In this document: positions 16,086 through 25,873 of the stretch, piece after piece
How the letters are laid out: every line of letters starts with the position of its first letter
Numbering within the stretch: the stretch's first letter is position 1
Notes under the pieces: model-generated
What the model saw: the letters and a program-made list of their open reading frames with translations, nothing else
Told to the model about the DNA's origin: nothing
The model's database searches: none
NCBI GenBank assembly: GCA_964595945.1
Contig: CAZQSL010000036.1
Coordinates: forward strand, 1 to 30,006
Length of the DNA stretch: 30,006 nt
From: CAZQSL01 sp964595945
GTDB lineage: Bacteria > UBP15 > UBA6099 > JAJRTR01
Direction: 5' to 3'
Translations under genes and position numbers: made by a program

Positions 16086-19000
16086 ATGACCGACACTCAT
16101 CACAGCCCCGTACTCCTGCTCCTGCTCTCACTGCTCGCGTTTCTCCCATGCCGCTCGCTCGCCGCTCCCTCCGGCACGCCGCCCGATCTCGACTTTCACA
16201 TCTCCGGCTACCGCTACATCAAATACCGCTCCACCGCATCTTCCGGCGATACCGCCTCCTTTCTCTCATCCAGCGGCCTGTCCCTCTCAAAAAAGCTCTA
16301 CGAACAAGGCACCGATCTCCACCTCCTCGCTTCCCTCGAAAACACTCTCTCACTCTCAGCCGACTTTCGCGAACTCCCCGGCCAGGATCGCGAAATGTCC
16401 GCCACTCTCGCCACCGGCAAACAGACACTCTCCTTCGGCGATATCCCACTCTCCCTCCCCGGTGGCGGCCTGTCTCCCATCAGCAAACGCATCTCCGGGT
16501 TTCACTATTCCTACTCATCCCGATCCTTCGATGCCGACTTCGCCGCTTCCATGCTCAAGAGCAACCGCAAATCCATTTCCTTCCCCGGCGACGGCACTCA
16601 CGGCCCCTATTCCCTCAAGGCTTTCCGCATCGTCGAACACAGCGAGTCCATTCTCCTCAATGGCTCTCCCCTCCCATCCGGCGCCTACTCCATCGACTAC
16701 TTTGCCGGCACCATCACCTTTTGCACGGCAGCCCTTTCCTGCACTCCCATCCGCACCAGCGACACCATCCAGATCACCTTCGACGAAGCGCTGCTCCCCT
16801 CTCAGGACAACGGCGCCCTCACCGCCATTTCCACCACCTTCCGCCCCTCGCCACGCCACTCGCTCGGCATCTCCCACACTACGCGCCTCGCATCCACCAC
16901 CGCCTCGCAGACACAAAAATCCGCCACCTGCACTTTCCCTGCCTCACGGCTCTCTTCCACCACCATCGACATCGCGACGCTCTGTCCCCAACCCGACTTC
17001 TTCCGCACTGCCATGCCCCTCATCGCCGCGGGATTCCTCAAAATATCCATCAACGGCTCCCCCGTCTCACAATACACCATCCCCTACGATGGCCTCGCCC
17101 GCGGCATCGTCACCCTCGCTTCCCTGCCAGCCCCCTCCGACTCCATCACCATCGCTTTCTCCTACTATCCGGCACACCTCGTCCAGACCGTCGCCACCGC
17201 CAATCCCGAAGGCAAACTCCGCTCACCCGCCGGCGCAGCCACATATTTCCAACTCCCCCGCGCCACCATCTTCCCCGGCGCCGAGCAAGTCTATCTCTGC
17301 ACCGGCGACCCCCAACTCCAGTGTGACTTCACCTCAGCCACCATCCTCACGCCCGCAACTCACTACACCATCCTCGCAGCCAACAACGCCATTCAGTTCA
17401 ACGACCCTCGCTTCGCACCCTCCGACATCGACCGCCGGTTTATCCACATCGCCTACATCTACATCCCTCCCATCACCTCCGGAGCCACACCCTACGACCA
17501 CACCGTCACGGAATTTTTCACCACCTCATCACTCGGCCCCTCCACAGTATCCCTTTCACTCGCCCGCAGCAGCAGCGACATCTCAGCCACTTCCATATCC
17601 GTCACCCGCGAACCCCTTGCCACCTTCGCCGCGCCGGCCGTCTGCTCCGCCGCCACTCCCTGCTCTCTCGCTCTCGCTCACTCTCCCATCGTCGAACTCT
17701 CCGAAACCATACGCCTCTCCAACTCTTCCACCCCACTCACTCGCGGCACCCAATACTCCATCGACTACTCCGCCGGCACAATCTCCATCACCGCCCCCAT
17801 GACAATCGATCCCGGCTCCGCCATATACGCCGACTACCAGTATCATTCATCCCTCACACCATCCATCGAAACCGGCTCCGCCGCTCTCCTCACCGCATCC
17901 ATCCCCATCCGCTCACTTTCCGCACAACTCTCCATCTCCCGCACCGATCCATTTTTCAACCCCCACAACGGCCGCGCATCTCTCGAAACCGCACGCCAGT
18001 CCCTCTCGCTCTCCGGCTCCATTTCCCCCCGCGACAGTCTCTCTCTCTCTTATACCACCCGCAAGACCGCAGCCGACCTTTTCCAGTCATCATCCACCGA
18101 TTCCTCAGACCTCGCCGCCTCGCTTTCGCACACGTCGCCCTCCGGCCTCACTCTTTCATCTTCTCTCACATCCTCCGCATCCTGTGACAGCCTATCTATC
18201 CACACCACCGACTATGCCCGCCAATCTTTTTCCCTCTCCGTTTCGCGCAACAGATTCCTCATCCCATCCCTTTTCATCGAGTCCTCTTTCCTCACTTCCT
18301 CCTTCACCGACACCACAAAAGCATCACCCGACACCTCAGCCGCCACCTCTCGTCTCGCTCTCAAATACTCATCCGGCGCACGCCTCACTCTCTCATCGTC
18401 CATCTCTTCCGTAGCCGACAAATCCACTCCTCACTCAACCCAACCACTCACCACACGCGGCATCGACACCTTCCTGTCACTATCGCTCCGCACGGGCCGC
18501 CACTCATCCCTCTCCGCTATCTCCGACCGCCAGAAACGCTCATCAGGCTCTCTCTCAGGCCGCGAATCCACTTCCGCAAGCTACACCATCGACTCCTTCC
18601 GCTCCCTGAAAGCCATCTCTTTCTCATACTCGGCCGAAACCTATCCCGACACGACATCCTCCAACACCCTGTCACGCGTTTTTCTCGCCTCATTCTCCAA
18701 ATCTCTCCCATACCACTTCACACTGACTCCCTCGCACACCGCCACACGCATCTCTTCCTCATCTTATTTGTCCTCCTCATCTCTCAATTCCCTTCAGCTC
18801 TCCTACAGCTCTCTCTCCGGCCGCATCTCCGCGCGAATCGCACTCGACACGGGCCGCATCCGCTCTGACTCCCAGTCCGGCGCACCCGACACAGCCTCCA
18901 CTACTAAAACCACCACCGAATTCCGCTGCCGCATCCGGCCCGCCACTACCTATTCCCTTCGCCTCACGCGCTACTCCCGCGCCACCACTGCCAACTCTTC

Positions 19001-19241
19001 CGACCAAACCCACACCATCGCCTACTCGCCGTCACCCTCCCGGTCGCTTTCCATCACCTACACCTCTGCTTTCCGCACCGAATCCTCTTCTCGCGACGAA
19101 TCACTCTCCGCCTCTTTCCGCCGCAGATTTTCCGGCAGATTTTCATGGAACACCCGCTATGCCCACTCCAGCCGCTCTTCGTCTTCTTCTGCCCCCTACA
19201 CCGGCTCTCTCCTCGAAACCGAGCTTCGCGCCGATTTCTGA
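16086..19241 (+). CDS. Large beta-rich outer-membrane protein, Ser/Thr-rich, with SprA-like strand motifs
   Basis: The 1051-residue protein begins with a signal peptide (about 1-27, ending SLAA). The first half contains repeated strand-turn-strand units of the type LNG.PL..G.YSIDY.AGTI, clearest at about 187-225 and 540-575, with divergent ones near 317 and 399. Similar motifs occur in the SprA translocon of type IX secretion and in other long outer-membrane barrels. Residues about 590-1051 are near-continuous amphipathic strands rich in Ser and Thr, ending in a terminal Phe typical of BAM substrates. It is probably an outer-membrane barrel with periplasmic or surface modules. The ribosome binding site is weak. 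The sense strand is exceptionally pyrimidine-rich. DUF4175-like and TPR genes follow on the same strand. Confidence 0.7.
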   Translation: MTDTHHSPVLLLLLSLLAFLPCRSLAAPSGTPPDLDFHISGYRYIKYRSTASSGDTASFLSSSGLSLSKKLYEQGTDLHLLASLENTLSLSADFRELPGQDREMSATLATGKQTLSFGDIPLSLPGGGLSPISKRISGFHYSYSSRSFDADFAASMLKSNRKSISFPGDGTHGPYSLKAFRIVEHSESILLNGSPLPSGAYSIDYFAGTITFCTAALSCTPIRTSDTIQITFDEALLPSQDNGALTAISTTFRPSPRHSLGISHTTRLASTTASQTQKSATCTFPASRLSSTTIDIATLCPQPDFFRTAMPLIAAGFLKISINGSPVSQYTIPYDGLARGIVTLASLPAPSDSITIAFSYYPAHLVQTVATANPEGKLRSPAGAATYFQLPRATIFPGAEQVYLCTGDPQLQCDFTSATILTPATHYTILAANNAIQFNDPRFAPSDIDRRFIHIAYIYIPPITSGATPYDHTVTEFFTTSSLGPSTVSLSLARSSSDISATSISVTREPLATFAAPAVCSAATPCSLALAHSPIVELSETIRLSNSSTPLTRGTQYSIDYSAGTISITAPMTIDPGSAIYADYQYHSSLTPSIETGSAALLTASIPIRSLSAQLSISRTDPFFNPHNGRASLETARQSLSLSGSISPRDSLSLSYTTRKTAADLFQSSSTDSSDLAASLSHTSPSGLTLSSSLTSSASCDSLSIHTTDYARQSFSLSVSRNRFLIPSLFIESSFLTSSFTDTTKASPDTSAATSRLALKYSSGARLTLSSSISSVADKSTPHSTQPLTTRGIDTFLSLSLRTGRHSSLSAISDRQKRSSGSLSGRESTSASYTIDSFRSLKAISFSYSAETYPDTTSSNTLSRVFLASFSKSLPYHFTLTPSHTATRISSSSYLSSSSLNSLQLSYSSLSGRISARIALDTGRIRSDSQSGAPDTASTTKTTTEFRCRIRPATTYSLRLTRYSRATTANSSDQTHTIAYSPSPSRSLSITYTSAFRTESSSRDESLSASFRRRFSGRFSWNTRYAHSSRSSSSSAPYTGSLLETELRADF

Positions 19242-19320
19242 ACGACACACCCTAAATCCCGCCTCAAAACCTTTTTTTCCATCCCCCGCACAGCTACAAT
19301 TTCATAATGCCTGTCATATT

Positions 19321-19398
19321 ATTGTGGACACCGCACGCGCGGTGCGATGCACAATCGGCAGTATTCCATGAAAACCGATAGCGCACAGAGCTATCCGG
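19321..19398 (+). promoter_or_regulatory. Two hairpins in the leader of the DUF4175-like gene
   Basis: ATTGTG (19321-19326) pairs with CACAAT (19350-19355), enclosing CACCGC-ACGC-GCGGTG (19329-19344). A second hairpin pairs GATAGC (19377-19382) with GCTATC (19390-19395). No T-run follows either, so termination is not indicated. A TATTAT at 19317-19322 could be a -10 box, but it has only a weak -35 partner. The region separates the outer-membrane gene from the next gene by 211 bases. Confidence 0.3.
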
Positions 19399-19452
19399 AT
19401 AAGGTTTGGAGAGTCCTTTTTACTCAAAATGACTTTTCCACGGTAGTCAACG

Positions 19453-22400
19453 ATGAAACAGTCACGCGACAGACACGCCGCGCACATACGCTCCAGGCTC
19501 ACGTCACTCATACTCCAGACGCGGCTGTTGCGCGCCATCGAAGGCTTATCCATCACCGCGCTCATCATCCTCATCCCCCCCCTCACGGCACTCGCCGCCG
19601 GTCTTTCCGGCATCCCGCGCACCATCATCCTGACACTCACCGCCACCGCAGCTCTCACCACTGCCATCATCAAAATCCTCATCCCGCTCATCCGCCGCCA
19701 GTCCATGCGCGACGCCGCTCTCCACATCGAAACCATCGCACCCCCTCTCGCCGGCGCCCTTGCATCAGCTGTCGAACTCATCACGGATGATTTCGCCCGC
19801 CACTACGACCAGGACATGCTTGACCGCCTCACCGCCTCAGCCTCAGACGGCCTCCGCGCCACAAAATCTTCTGTCATTCTCCCCTGGCGCCGCCCTGCCG
19901 TCACTCTCGTCATCACTCTCTCCATCCTCACCGCCTCCCATTTCACTCTCACACAGACCAGCCACACGCACCGCGACTTCGTCCGCTACATCATGCCACC
20001 ATACCTCCCCGCTCAGGAATCCTTCCACCTCGAATCCATCACCGGCGACATCATCGTCAAAACCGGCGCCACGGTCGCCATCGACGCGCTCTGCTCCGGC
20101 AGTTTTTCCGCCAATCCCACCCTTATCACGCAGCAACCCGGTCTCGACCCCGTCGAAATCCCCATGAAACACATCCCCTCTCGCACATCCGGCATCCTCT
20201 TCCGCGCCTACGTCCCTCCTGTCGACGGCACCCTGCGCTACAGCGTGAGATACCGACGCTTCACATCGAAAAGCTACCTCATAACCTCCGTTCAGCCACC
20301 CGCCGTCAGCGAGCTACGCCTCAAGCTCACCTATCCCCCCTATACCGGCCTTCCCTCCGACACAAAAGATGGCGGCGGCGATCTCCGCATCCCTCTAGGC
20401 ACCTCCGTATCTTTCGACATTTCCGCCTCATCTCCCCTCGCCAGCGCCTCCATAATTGATGCCGCAGGCCGAATCCTCACCCCGTTTTCGATTTCCAAAA
20501 ACCGCGCCACCGGCTCATTCCGCTTTTTGCGCAATACGAAATACACTATTGTTCTCAACGACCTTCATGGATTCCGAAACGAAAATCCACCCCAGTACAA
20601 CGTCGAAATCCTCCCCGACGCACCACCCGAAGCCCGCCTCATCGCCCCTGACCGCGACTTCGAAGCCCCACGCACCGCCATTGTACCCATCAGGGGCGGC
20701 GCTTCCGACGACTACGGCATCTCCTCTGTCCGCCTTGTCGCAACTATTCTGCCCTCAGGCCGCCATTTTTCCCGCCCCATCCCTATCTCATCCGGCCGCG
20801 AAGTCCTCTTCGAATACCTCCTCGACCTCTCCACTGTCAATGCTTTCGAAGGCGACACTCTTCAGATCGCTATTGCGGTTTCAGATAACAACGCCATAAA
20901 TGGCCGCAAAACCGTGTTTTCCGAAAAACGAAACATAAAAATCCTCTCCCGATTCGACGACTACCGCAACATGCGGCTCGACCAGCAGGACATCGTTTCA
21001 CGATTCGAGGCCACCATCCGCGACGGTGAAAACATCACCGGGAAATTCAAACAGCTCGCCTCCGATGTCCATCAACACAGCGACGGCAAATCTTCCTTCA
21101 CTCCCGACACCACCCAGCTCCTCGACCGCCAGCAATCCCTCGAAAAGGAGCTATCCACCATCTCCAACGACATCCGCCAGAGCATCGAGCAGATGAAAAA
21201 CAACGATTTCGTCAATATCGACACCCTCGCAAAGATGCAGGAGCTCAATTCGATCATGCAGGACATCATGAATGACGACATCCGCAAGCTCCTCGACCAG
21301 GTCAAGGCCAATCTCGAAAAGCTGTCGACCGGCAATGTCAGCAGCGATATGCTCAAGACCATGGAAAATCAGGAAAGCATCATGCGCTCGCTCGACCAGA
21401 CGCTCGAACGCCTCAAAAAAATTCGCGCCGAGCAGGACCTCAACGCTGTACGCGAACATGTCCGCAACCTTGCCGGAAAACAGGCGCTGCTCGCCGACCA
21501 GACGATGAATCTCCCCAAAAACAAACCCGGCGGTCCCGAGGCCGCCCGCCTCGCGCGCGAGCAAAATGCACTCCGCAAGGACACAGAAAACACCCTCGAC
21601 ATGGTGCGCCAGCTCGCCGACAACATGGATTCTTTCGACGAAAAAGCCGCCGCCGATCTCAAAAAAGCCGCCGCCGATGCCGAAAAATCCGGCCTTTCGG
21701 ACAATATGCAGAATGCCGAACGAAGCCTCTCGTCCAATTCTCCGCGCAATTCGGCTCCCATGCAGCGCAGTGCCGAAAAATCACTCCGCGCCCTCGGCGC
21801 CTCTCTCGATGGCATTTCCGACGATCACTCCAAATCTATGGACGATGAAACCAAAAAACTTGTCAGGACACTCATCCGTCGTACCCTCGACATCACCGCA
21901 GCTCACGAAAAAACTGCCGCCGCGACCGAAGCCCTGCTTTCGAGCCAGCCTGAGACCATCCCGCAGACCTCCATCAGACGCATCATCGCCGAAGAGCGCG
22001 CCGCGCTCGAAACCGCTGATTTCCTCGCCAGAGACACCTGGCGTCTCGCTATCATCTCGATGGCTGTCCCTGCGAGAGTACCGGCCCTTGCTTCGGAGAT
22101 CACTTCCGATCTCAAAAAATCCATCTCCTCCGCTTCGGAAAAATCCATCCCCAACGCCGTTTCATGGCAGCGCTCGGCCACTATCAAGCTCAACCGCCTC
22201 GCCATCCTCCTCTATAACGCACGGCAGGACGCCAACTCTTCCGGCGAGTCCGAACTCGACAAGTACATGCAGGAACTCCAGAAGCTCGCTTCCGATCAGG
22301 AAGCTCTCAATCAGGCCGCCTCCTCGATGCCCATGCCCGGCATGAGCGCCATGCAGCAGTTCGCCGCACGCCAGAAGGCTATCGGCGAGGGTCTTAAAAA

Positions 22401-22779
22401 GCTCTCCAGCGAAATGCGAAACATGAGCGAAATGCAGGAACGCCTCAATCAGATCGAAGACGAAATGGAAGAGATTTCCCGCAATCTCGCCTCCGGAAAA
22501 TATGATGCCGCCACCCAGCGCCGCCAGTCGCAGGTCCTCAACCGCCTGCGCGATGCCTCCCTTTCTCTCCGCAAGGAGTCGCTCGAACAAAAACGCATCG
22601 CAGAGACTGGCAAGGATTACAAATCCGCTCCTCCTGCCGCCGCTAAAGACCTCCTCAAAAACTCTCTCCCGCCGGAACTCCTGCGCGAACTCGACAAAGC
22701 ACGATCCGAACCCCGCCCCCCCGGCTACGAACGCCTCATCGAAAAGTACTACAACGAACTGCTCAACAACTCGAAATAA
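19453..22779 (+). CDS. DUF4175-like membrane protein with long coiled-coil region
   Basis: This 1108-residue protein has two N-terminal membrane helices (about 31-50 and 56-80) and a third at 148-167. An extracytoplasmic section of Ig-like beta character follows (about 170-500, with repeated Y-P-P-Y-T-G and D-D-Y-G-I-S motifs). A long charged, Gln/Lys/Glu-rich helical region (about 505-1060) ends in the motif PPGYERLIEKYYNELLN. This matches DUF4175-type proteins, which often occur in aerotolerance (Bat/MoxR) gene sets; no MoxR, DUF58 or von Willebrand gene is present here. The function is unknown, perhaps a periplasmic scaffold. It is followed 15 bases later by the TPR gene, almost certainly cotranscribed. 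The ribosome binding site is weak. Confidence 0.75.
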   Translation: MKQSRDRHAAHIRSRLTSLILQTRLLRAIEGLSITALIILIPPLTALAAGLSGIPRTIILTLTATAALTTAIIKILIPLIRRQSMRDAALHIETIAPPLAGALASAVELITDDFARHYDQDMLDRLTASASDGLRATKSSVILPWRRPAVTLVITLSILTASHFTLTQTSHTHRDFVRYIMPPYLPAQESFHLESITGDIIVKTGATVAIDALCSGSFSANPTLITQQPGLDPVEIPMKHIPSRTSGILFRAYVPPVDGTLRYSVRYRRFTSKSYLITSVQPPAVSELRLKLTYPPYTGLPSDTKDGGGDLRIPLGTSVSFDISASSPLASASIIDAAGRILTPFSISKNRATGSFRFLRNTKYTIVLNDLHGFRNENPPQYNVEILPDAPPEARLIAPDRDFEAPRTAIVPIRGGASDDYGISSVRLVATILPSGRHFSRPIPISSGREVLFEYLLDLSTVNAFEGDTLQIAIAVSDNNAINGRKTVFSEKRNIKILSRFDDYRNMRLDQQDIVSRFEATIRDGENITGKFKQLASDVHQHSDGKSSFTPDTTQLLDRQQSLEKELSTISNDIRQSIEQMKNNDFVNIDTLAKMQELNSIMQDIMNDDIRKLLDQVKANLEKLSTGNVSSDMLKTMENQESIMRSLDQTLERLKKIRAEQDLNAVREHVRNLAGKQALLADQTMNLPKNKPGGPEAARLAREQNALRKDTENTLDMVRQLADNMDSFDEKAAADLKKAAADAEKSGLSDNMQNAERSLSSNSPRNSAPMQRSAEKSLRALGASLDGISDDHSKSMDDETKKLVRTLIRRTLDITAAHEKTAAATEALLSSQPETIPQTSIRRIIAEERAALETADFLARDTWRLAIISMAVPARVPALASEITSDLKKSISSASEKSIPNAVSWQRSATIKLNRLAILLYNARQDANSSGESELDKYMQELQKLASDQEALNQAASSMPMPGMSAMQQFAARQKAIGEGLKKLSSEMRNMSEMQERLNQIEDEMEEISRNLASGKYDAATQRRQSQVLNRLRDASLSLRKESLEQKRIAETGKDYKSAPPAAAKDLLKNSLPPELLRELDKARSEPRPPGYERLIEKYYNELLNNSK

Positions 22780-22794
22780 GCATCCGGGACACTC

Positions 22795-25299
22795 ATGACT
22801 TCATCGCCCATCATTCATCGCCACCACCGCGGCCCGCGCTCCGGCCTCCGCGCGCTCACTCTCGTCATCACTCTCCTCACATCTGCCCCATGCCTCTGCG
22901 CTTCCATCACCCACGCGCCTTCGCAAGATATCCAGACCGTCCAGAAATCCATTGCCGCCAATCCCTCCTCACCCGATATCTACGCGCAATACTTCACCCT
23001 CGCTCTCCTCTACCGCTCCGCCGGCATGATCCCCGAAGCCACTCAGGCTTACCTCTCCTCCTACCGCAAAAGTCCAGCCTCGCCCATCGCTCCCAACGCA
23101 CTGACCGGCGCAGCCGAAACTTACACCGCCTCCGGACAGTTCAGAGACGCTATCCGCCTCTACACTCTCCTGCTCGACAAATTCCCCGCCGCCGTCAATC
23201 CCGACGACATCCGCATGCGTCTCGTCGATCTCAATCTCAAAACCGGCAAATCCGATGTCGCCCTCTCTCTCCTGCGCCAGCTCGCAGCCAATCCCGCCAA
23301 CCAGCAGGCGCGCGTATCCTTCATCGACCTGCTCTACAAGACCGGCAACGACACAGAGGCACAGGCCACTATCGCCGCTTATACGAAAGAGCATCCACAG
23401 GCCGCTCAATACCTCCAGCTCGCCGCCCAGCAGTTCGAAAAAGACAGCAAGCCCGCCGCCGCTGCCGATGTCTACGAAAAACTTCTCGCGGCTGATCCGG
23501 CCAATCCATATTTCGAAAACAAAATGCTGCTCAATCTCAAGGCCGCCGGCCGCCTCGACAGCAAGATCGAACAACTCGCCACCGCCAAGTCCTCCAGCTC
23601 CGCAAGCCTCGATGCCTCTAAAGCCCTCAAACGTCTCTACCTCTGGGACAACCGCACCATCGAGGCCATCAACGAACTCGAATACATCATCGCCCGCGAA
23701 CCCGCCAACATCCCCGACCTGATCGAACTCGCAAAACTCTACCACGCCAACCAGTGGCGCACGCGAGCCACTGACCTGCTCGGCGAAGCGCTGCTCCGCC
23801 GCCCCGATTCGCCGGAAATCCTCACCGCCTTCGGCGATCTCGCCCTCAGGGACGGCAACGCCGCCGATGCCATCACCTGGTGGAAACGCGCCGTTAAATT
23901 TTCCGACTCCGACTACGGCTCATACCGCCAGCTCTCCAATATACTCCTCACCAACAGCCTCTACGCCGAGACCACCGCCCTCTACGAACAGGCCCGCGCG
24001 AAACTCGCCGACTCCACCATCTTCTCCTTCGATCTCGCCAACCTCTACAACATCCAGATGCAATACGAAAAATCCTTCCGCGAATACCTCTCGATCATCT
24101 CCACTTCGCCCGACCCCTCCTTTGCAAAAATCCTCTACGAACTCGCCGCCCGCGACGAACTCCGCGGCAAGGCCCAGGCACTCATCTCCGCAGCGCTCGA
24201 CAAATATCCCTCCAGCACTCTGCTCACCCAACTCCTTGCGGAAATCAACTTCCTCGAAAAAGACCCCGCCGCCGCAGTGTCCGCCGCCACCGCCCTCGCC
24301 GCCAAAAGCAGCGACCCCGGCGCATTTCTCCGCGACATCGCGGGCCGCCGCCTCTCTCGCGGCGCGCCATCCGACGCCGCACTGCTCTACGAAGCCGCCG
24401 CTGCCGCACTGCCTTCCATCCGCCAGCAATCCCTCATGCAGGCTGCGGGCGCATGGCAACAGGCTTCCGACCTCAGCCGCGCACGCACCGCGCTTACCTC
24501 CGTCATCAGCGAATTTCCCACCGCCGCCGGCACCGACGAAGCACTCTCTCGGCTCGCCTCTCTGCTCGAAGACTCCGGCGAATTCAACTCCGCATTCGAA
24601 TATCACACCAGACTCGCCGCCGCCTTCCCCTCCAGCCCCTGGCGCGACGACGCGCGGCAGGCACGCGATGCACTCCGCGCCGGCATGTTCGACACTGCCG
24701 TCTCTCTCTACGACTCTCTCTCGAAACAACCCTGGACCACCCGCATCGCCGACGAAATCCTATTCGCCCAGGCCGAACTCCTCCTGCTCGACAAACAGGA
24801 CACCGCCGCCGCCGCAAAACTCTACTCGCGCCTCGTCGAACAATTCCCCGAAAGCTCCTACGTCGACGACGCCCTCTCACGCACCCTCTTCATCGACGAA
24901 GAGCCCGCCCGCGGCCGGGAAACCACCACATCACTCCTTCGCGCCGAACGCTGCCTCCTCTCGGGCAATCTCTCCGAAGCCCGGACAATCCTCACGCCAC
25001 TCGCCGCCGCCGACATGCCCGACCCCACAGCCGTGACTCTCCTCGCAAGTGTCTACCAGCGCAGCCATCAACCCGAAGACGCCATAGCGCTGCTCGCCAC
25101 TGCCATGACCGCGCAGTCTGACCCCGAAAATTCTGCCCTGATCGGCATGCGCCTCGCCACCCTCTACATCTCACTCGACCGCCCTGCCGACGCACTGCGC
25201 ATCTGCCAGCAGATCATCACCGGCAATGCCCACTCATTCTGGGCTGGCGCAGCGCGCCACCTCGTCGAGTCGATCTCCAGCGACATTCTCTCTGACTGA
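22795..25299 (+). CDS. Exported TPR-repeat protein
   Basis: The 834-residue protein has a signal peptide (about 17-36, ending CLCAS), then tetratricopeptide repeats along most of its length. Repeated helix pairs include A..Y...L...P patterns such as ALLYRSAGMIPEATQAYLSS, AIRLYTLLLDKFPAA, AADVYEKLLAADPANP and AAAKLYSRLVEQFPESSYVDDAL. The last resembles the YbgF/BamD-type spacing of repeats. TPR arrays hold protein complexes together, here most likely in the periplasm. It lies 15 bases after the DUF4175-like gene, so the two probably form an operon and may act together. No catalytic motif was seen. Confidence 0.85.
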   Translation: MTSSPIIHRHHRGPRSGLRALTLVITLLTSAPCLCASITHAPSQDIQTVQKSIAANPSSPDIYAQYFTLALLYRSAGMIPEATQAYLSSYRKSPASPIAPNALTGAAETYTASGQFRDAIRLYTLLLDKFPAAVNPDDIRMRLVDLNLKTGKSDVALSLLRQLAANPANQQARVSFIDLLYKTGNDTEAQATIAAYTKEHPQAAQYLQLAAQQFEKDSKPAAAADVYEKLLAADPANPYFENKMLLNLKAAGRLDSKIEQLATAKSSSSASLDASKALKRLYLWDNRTIEAINELEYIIAREPANIPDLIELAKLYHANQWRTRATDLLGEALLRRPDSPEILTAFGDLALRDGNAADAITWWKRAVKFSDSDYGSYRQLSNILLTNSLYAETTALYEQARAKLADSTIFSFDLANLYNIQMQYEKSFREYLSIISTSPDPSFAKILYELAARDELRGKAQALISAALDKYPSSTLLTQLLAEINFLEKDPAAAVSAATALAAKSSDPGAFLRDIAGRRLSRGAPSDAALLYEAAAAALPSIRQQSLMQAAGAWQQASDLSRARTALTSVISEFPTAAGTDEALSRLASLLEDSGEFNSAFEYHTRLAAAFPSSPWRDDARQARDALRAGMFDTAVSLYDSLSKQPWTTRIADEILFAQAELLLLDKQDTAAAAKLYSRLVEQFPESSYVDDALSRTLFIDEEPARGRETTTSLLRAERCLLSGNLSEARTILTPLAAADMPDPTAVTLLASVYQRSHQPEDAIALLATAMTAQSDPENSALIGMRLATLYISLDRPADALRICQQIITGNAHSFWAGAARHLVESISSDILSD

Positions 25300-25471
25300 T
25301 ACCAATTCGCCAGGCATTCAATTAACCCAATTCTGCAATGGAATTCGGGATAGCAGTCGCAAGAAGGGATATAATACAAGGCGCAAAGAGCATTTTTGCA
25401 GTGAGCAGTATTCGGCATACGCGAACAAAAAAATGCACCGGCAACACAGCAGTTCGCCATAGTCAAGGCTG

Positions 25472-25511
25472 CCAAACGCGGCAATCTGTATGTTCTACTG
25501 CCGCGTTTGGG
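25472..25511. repeat. Dispersed hairpin, copy 2 (3' of the TPR gene)
   Basis: CCAAACGCGGCA (25472-25483) pairs perfectly with TGCCGCGTTTGG (25499-25510). It matches copy 1 (6598-6637) at 33 of 40 positions without gaps. One stem pair has changed from T-A to C-G on both sides and another from T-G to C-G, preserving pairing. Two loop-proximal pairs are lost. It lies 172 bases after the TPR stop codon. Confidence 0.7.
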
Positions 25512-25567
25512 ATTAACCAGCGGCATTGGGCTGGTATTCTCCAGTGTCATTCCGAGCGAAACGAATA

Positions 25568-25648
25568 ACATGTCTGTCCCAGATGGTTCTCATATTTTAC
25601 TCATTATGTTGCATGTAATTCAACGCGCCGATATGGGACAGGACATGT
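25568..25648. repeat. Long imperfect inverted repeat
   Basis: ACATGTCTGTCCCA (25568-25581) is complementary to TGGGACAGGACATGT (25634-25648) apart from one extra G, giving a 14-bp stem around a 52-base loop. A smaller GTTG/CAAC pair lies inside the loop. It could be a structured RNA or the remains of a small inverted-repeat element. Confidence 0.45.
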
Positions 25649-25832
25649 CCAGAAACATTGATACACTGCGAACGATTATCGAATATCCGTAAAAACAGCG
25701 ACGTGATTGTGAAACATATCACAAAGAAATGGGGGGCCTCCTGATTTTTTTTCATATTCTTGTAAAAGGGGGTTCTCCCCTCCATAATCGTATTAGGTTT
25801 TTCTGTTGTGGGGCAGCGAAGCCAAAAAAAAT

Positions 25833-25873
25833 GGTGGTTCTGTTGGAACCACCGGAAGTGTCGTCGAAGACAC
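25833..25873. ncRNA. Candidate structured RNA: two adjacent hairpins
   Basis: GGTGGTTC (25833-25840) pairs perfectly with GAACCACC (25846-25853) around a 5-base loop. Four bases later GTGTC (25858-25862) pairs with GACAC (25869-25873). Two compact hairpins joined by a purine linker in gene-free DNA are suggestive of an RNA, but no promoter or family match was recognised, so this is tentative. Confidence 0.25.

Noticed and set aside
16148..17326. 392-residue Arg/His/Pro-rich open frame and similar long frames within the outer-membrane protein gene
   Set aside because: The pyrimidine-rich strand lacks stop codons in other frames, producing long low-complexity artefacts.
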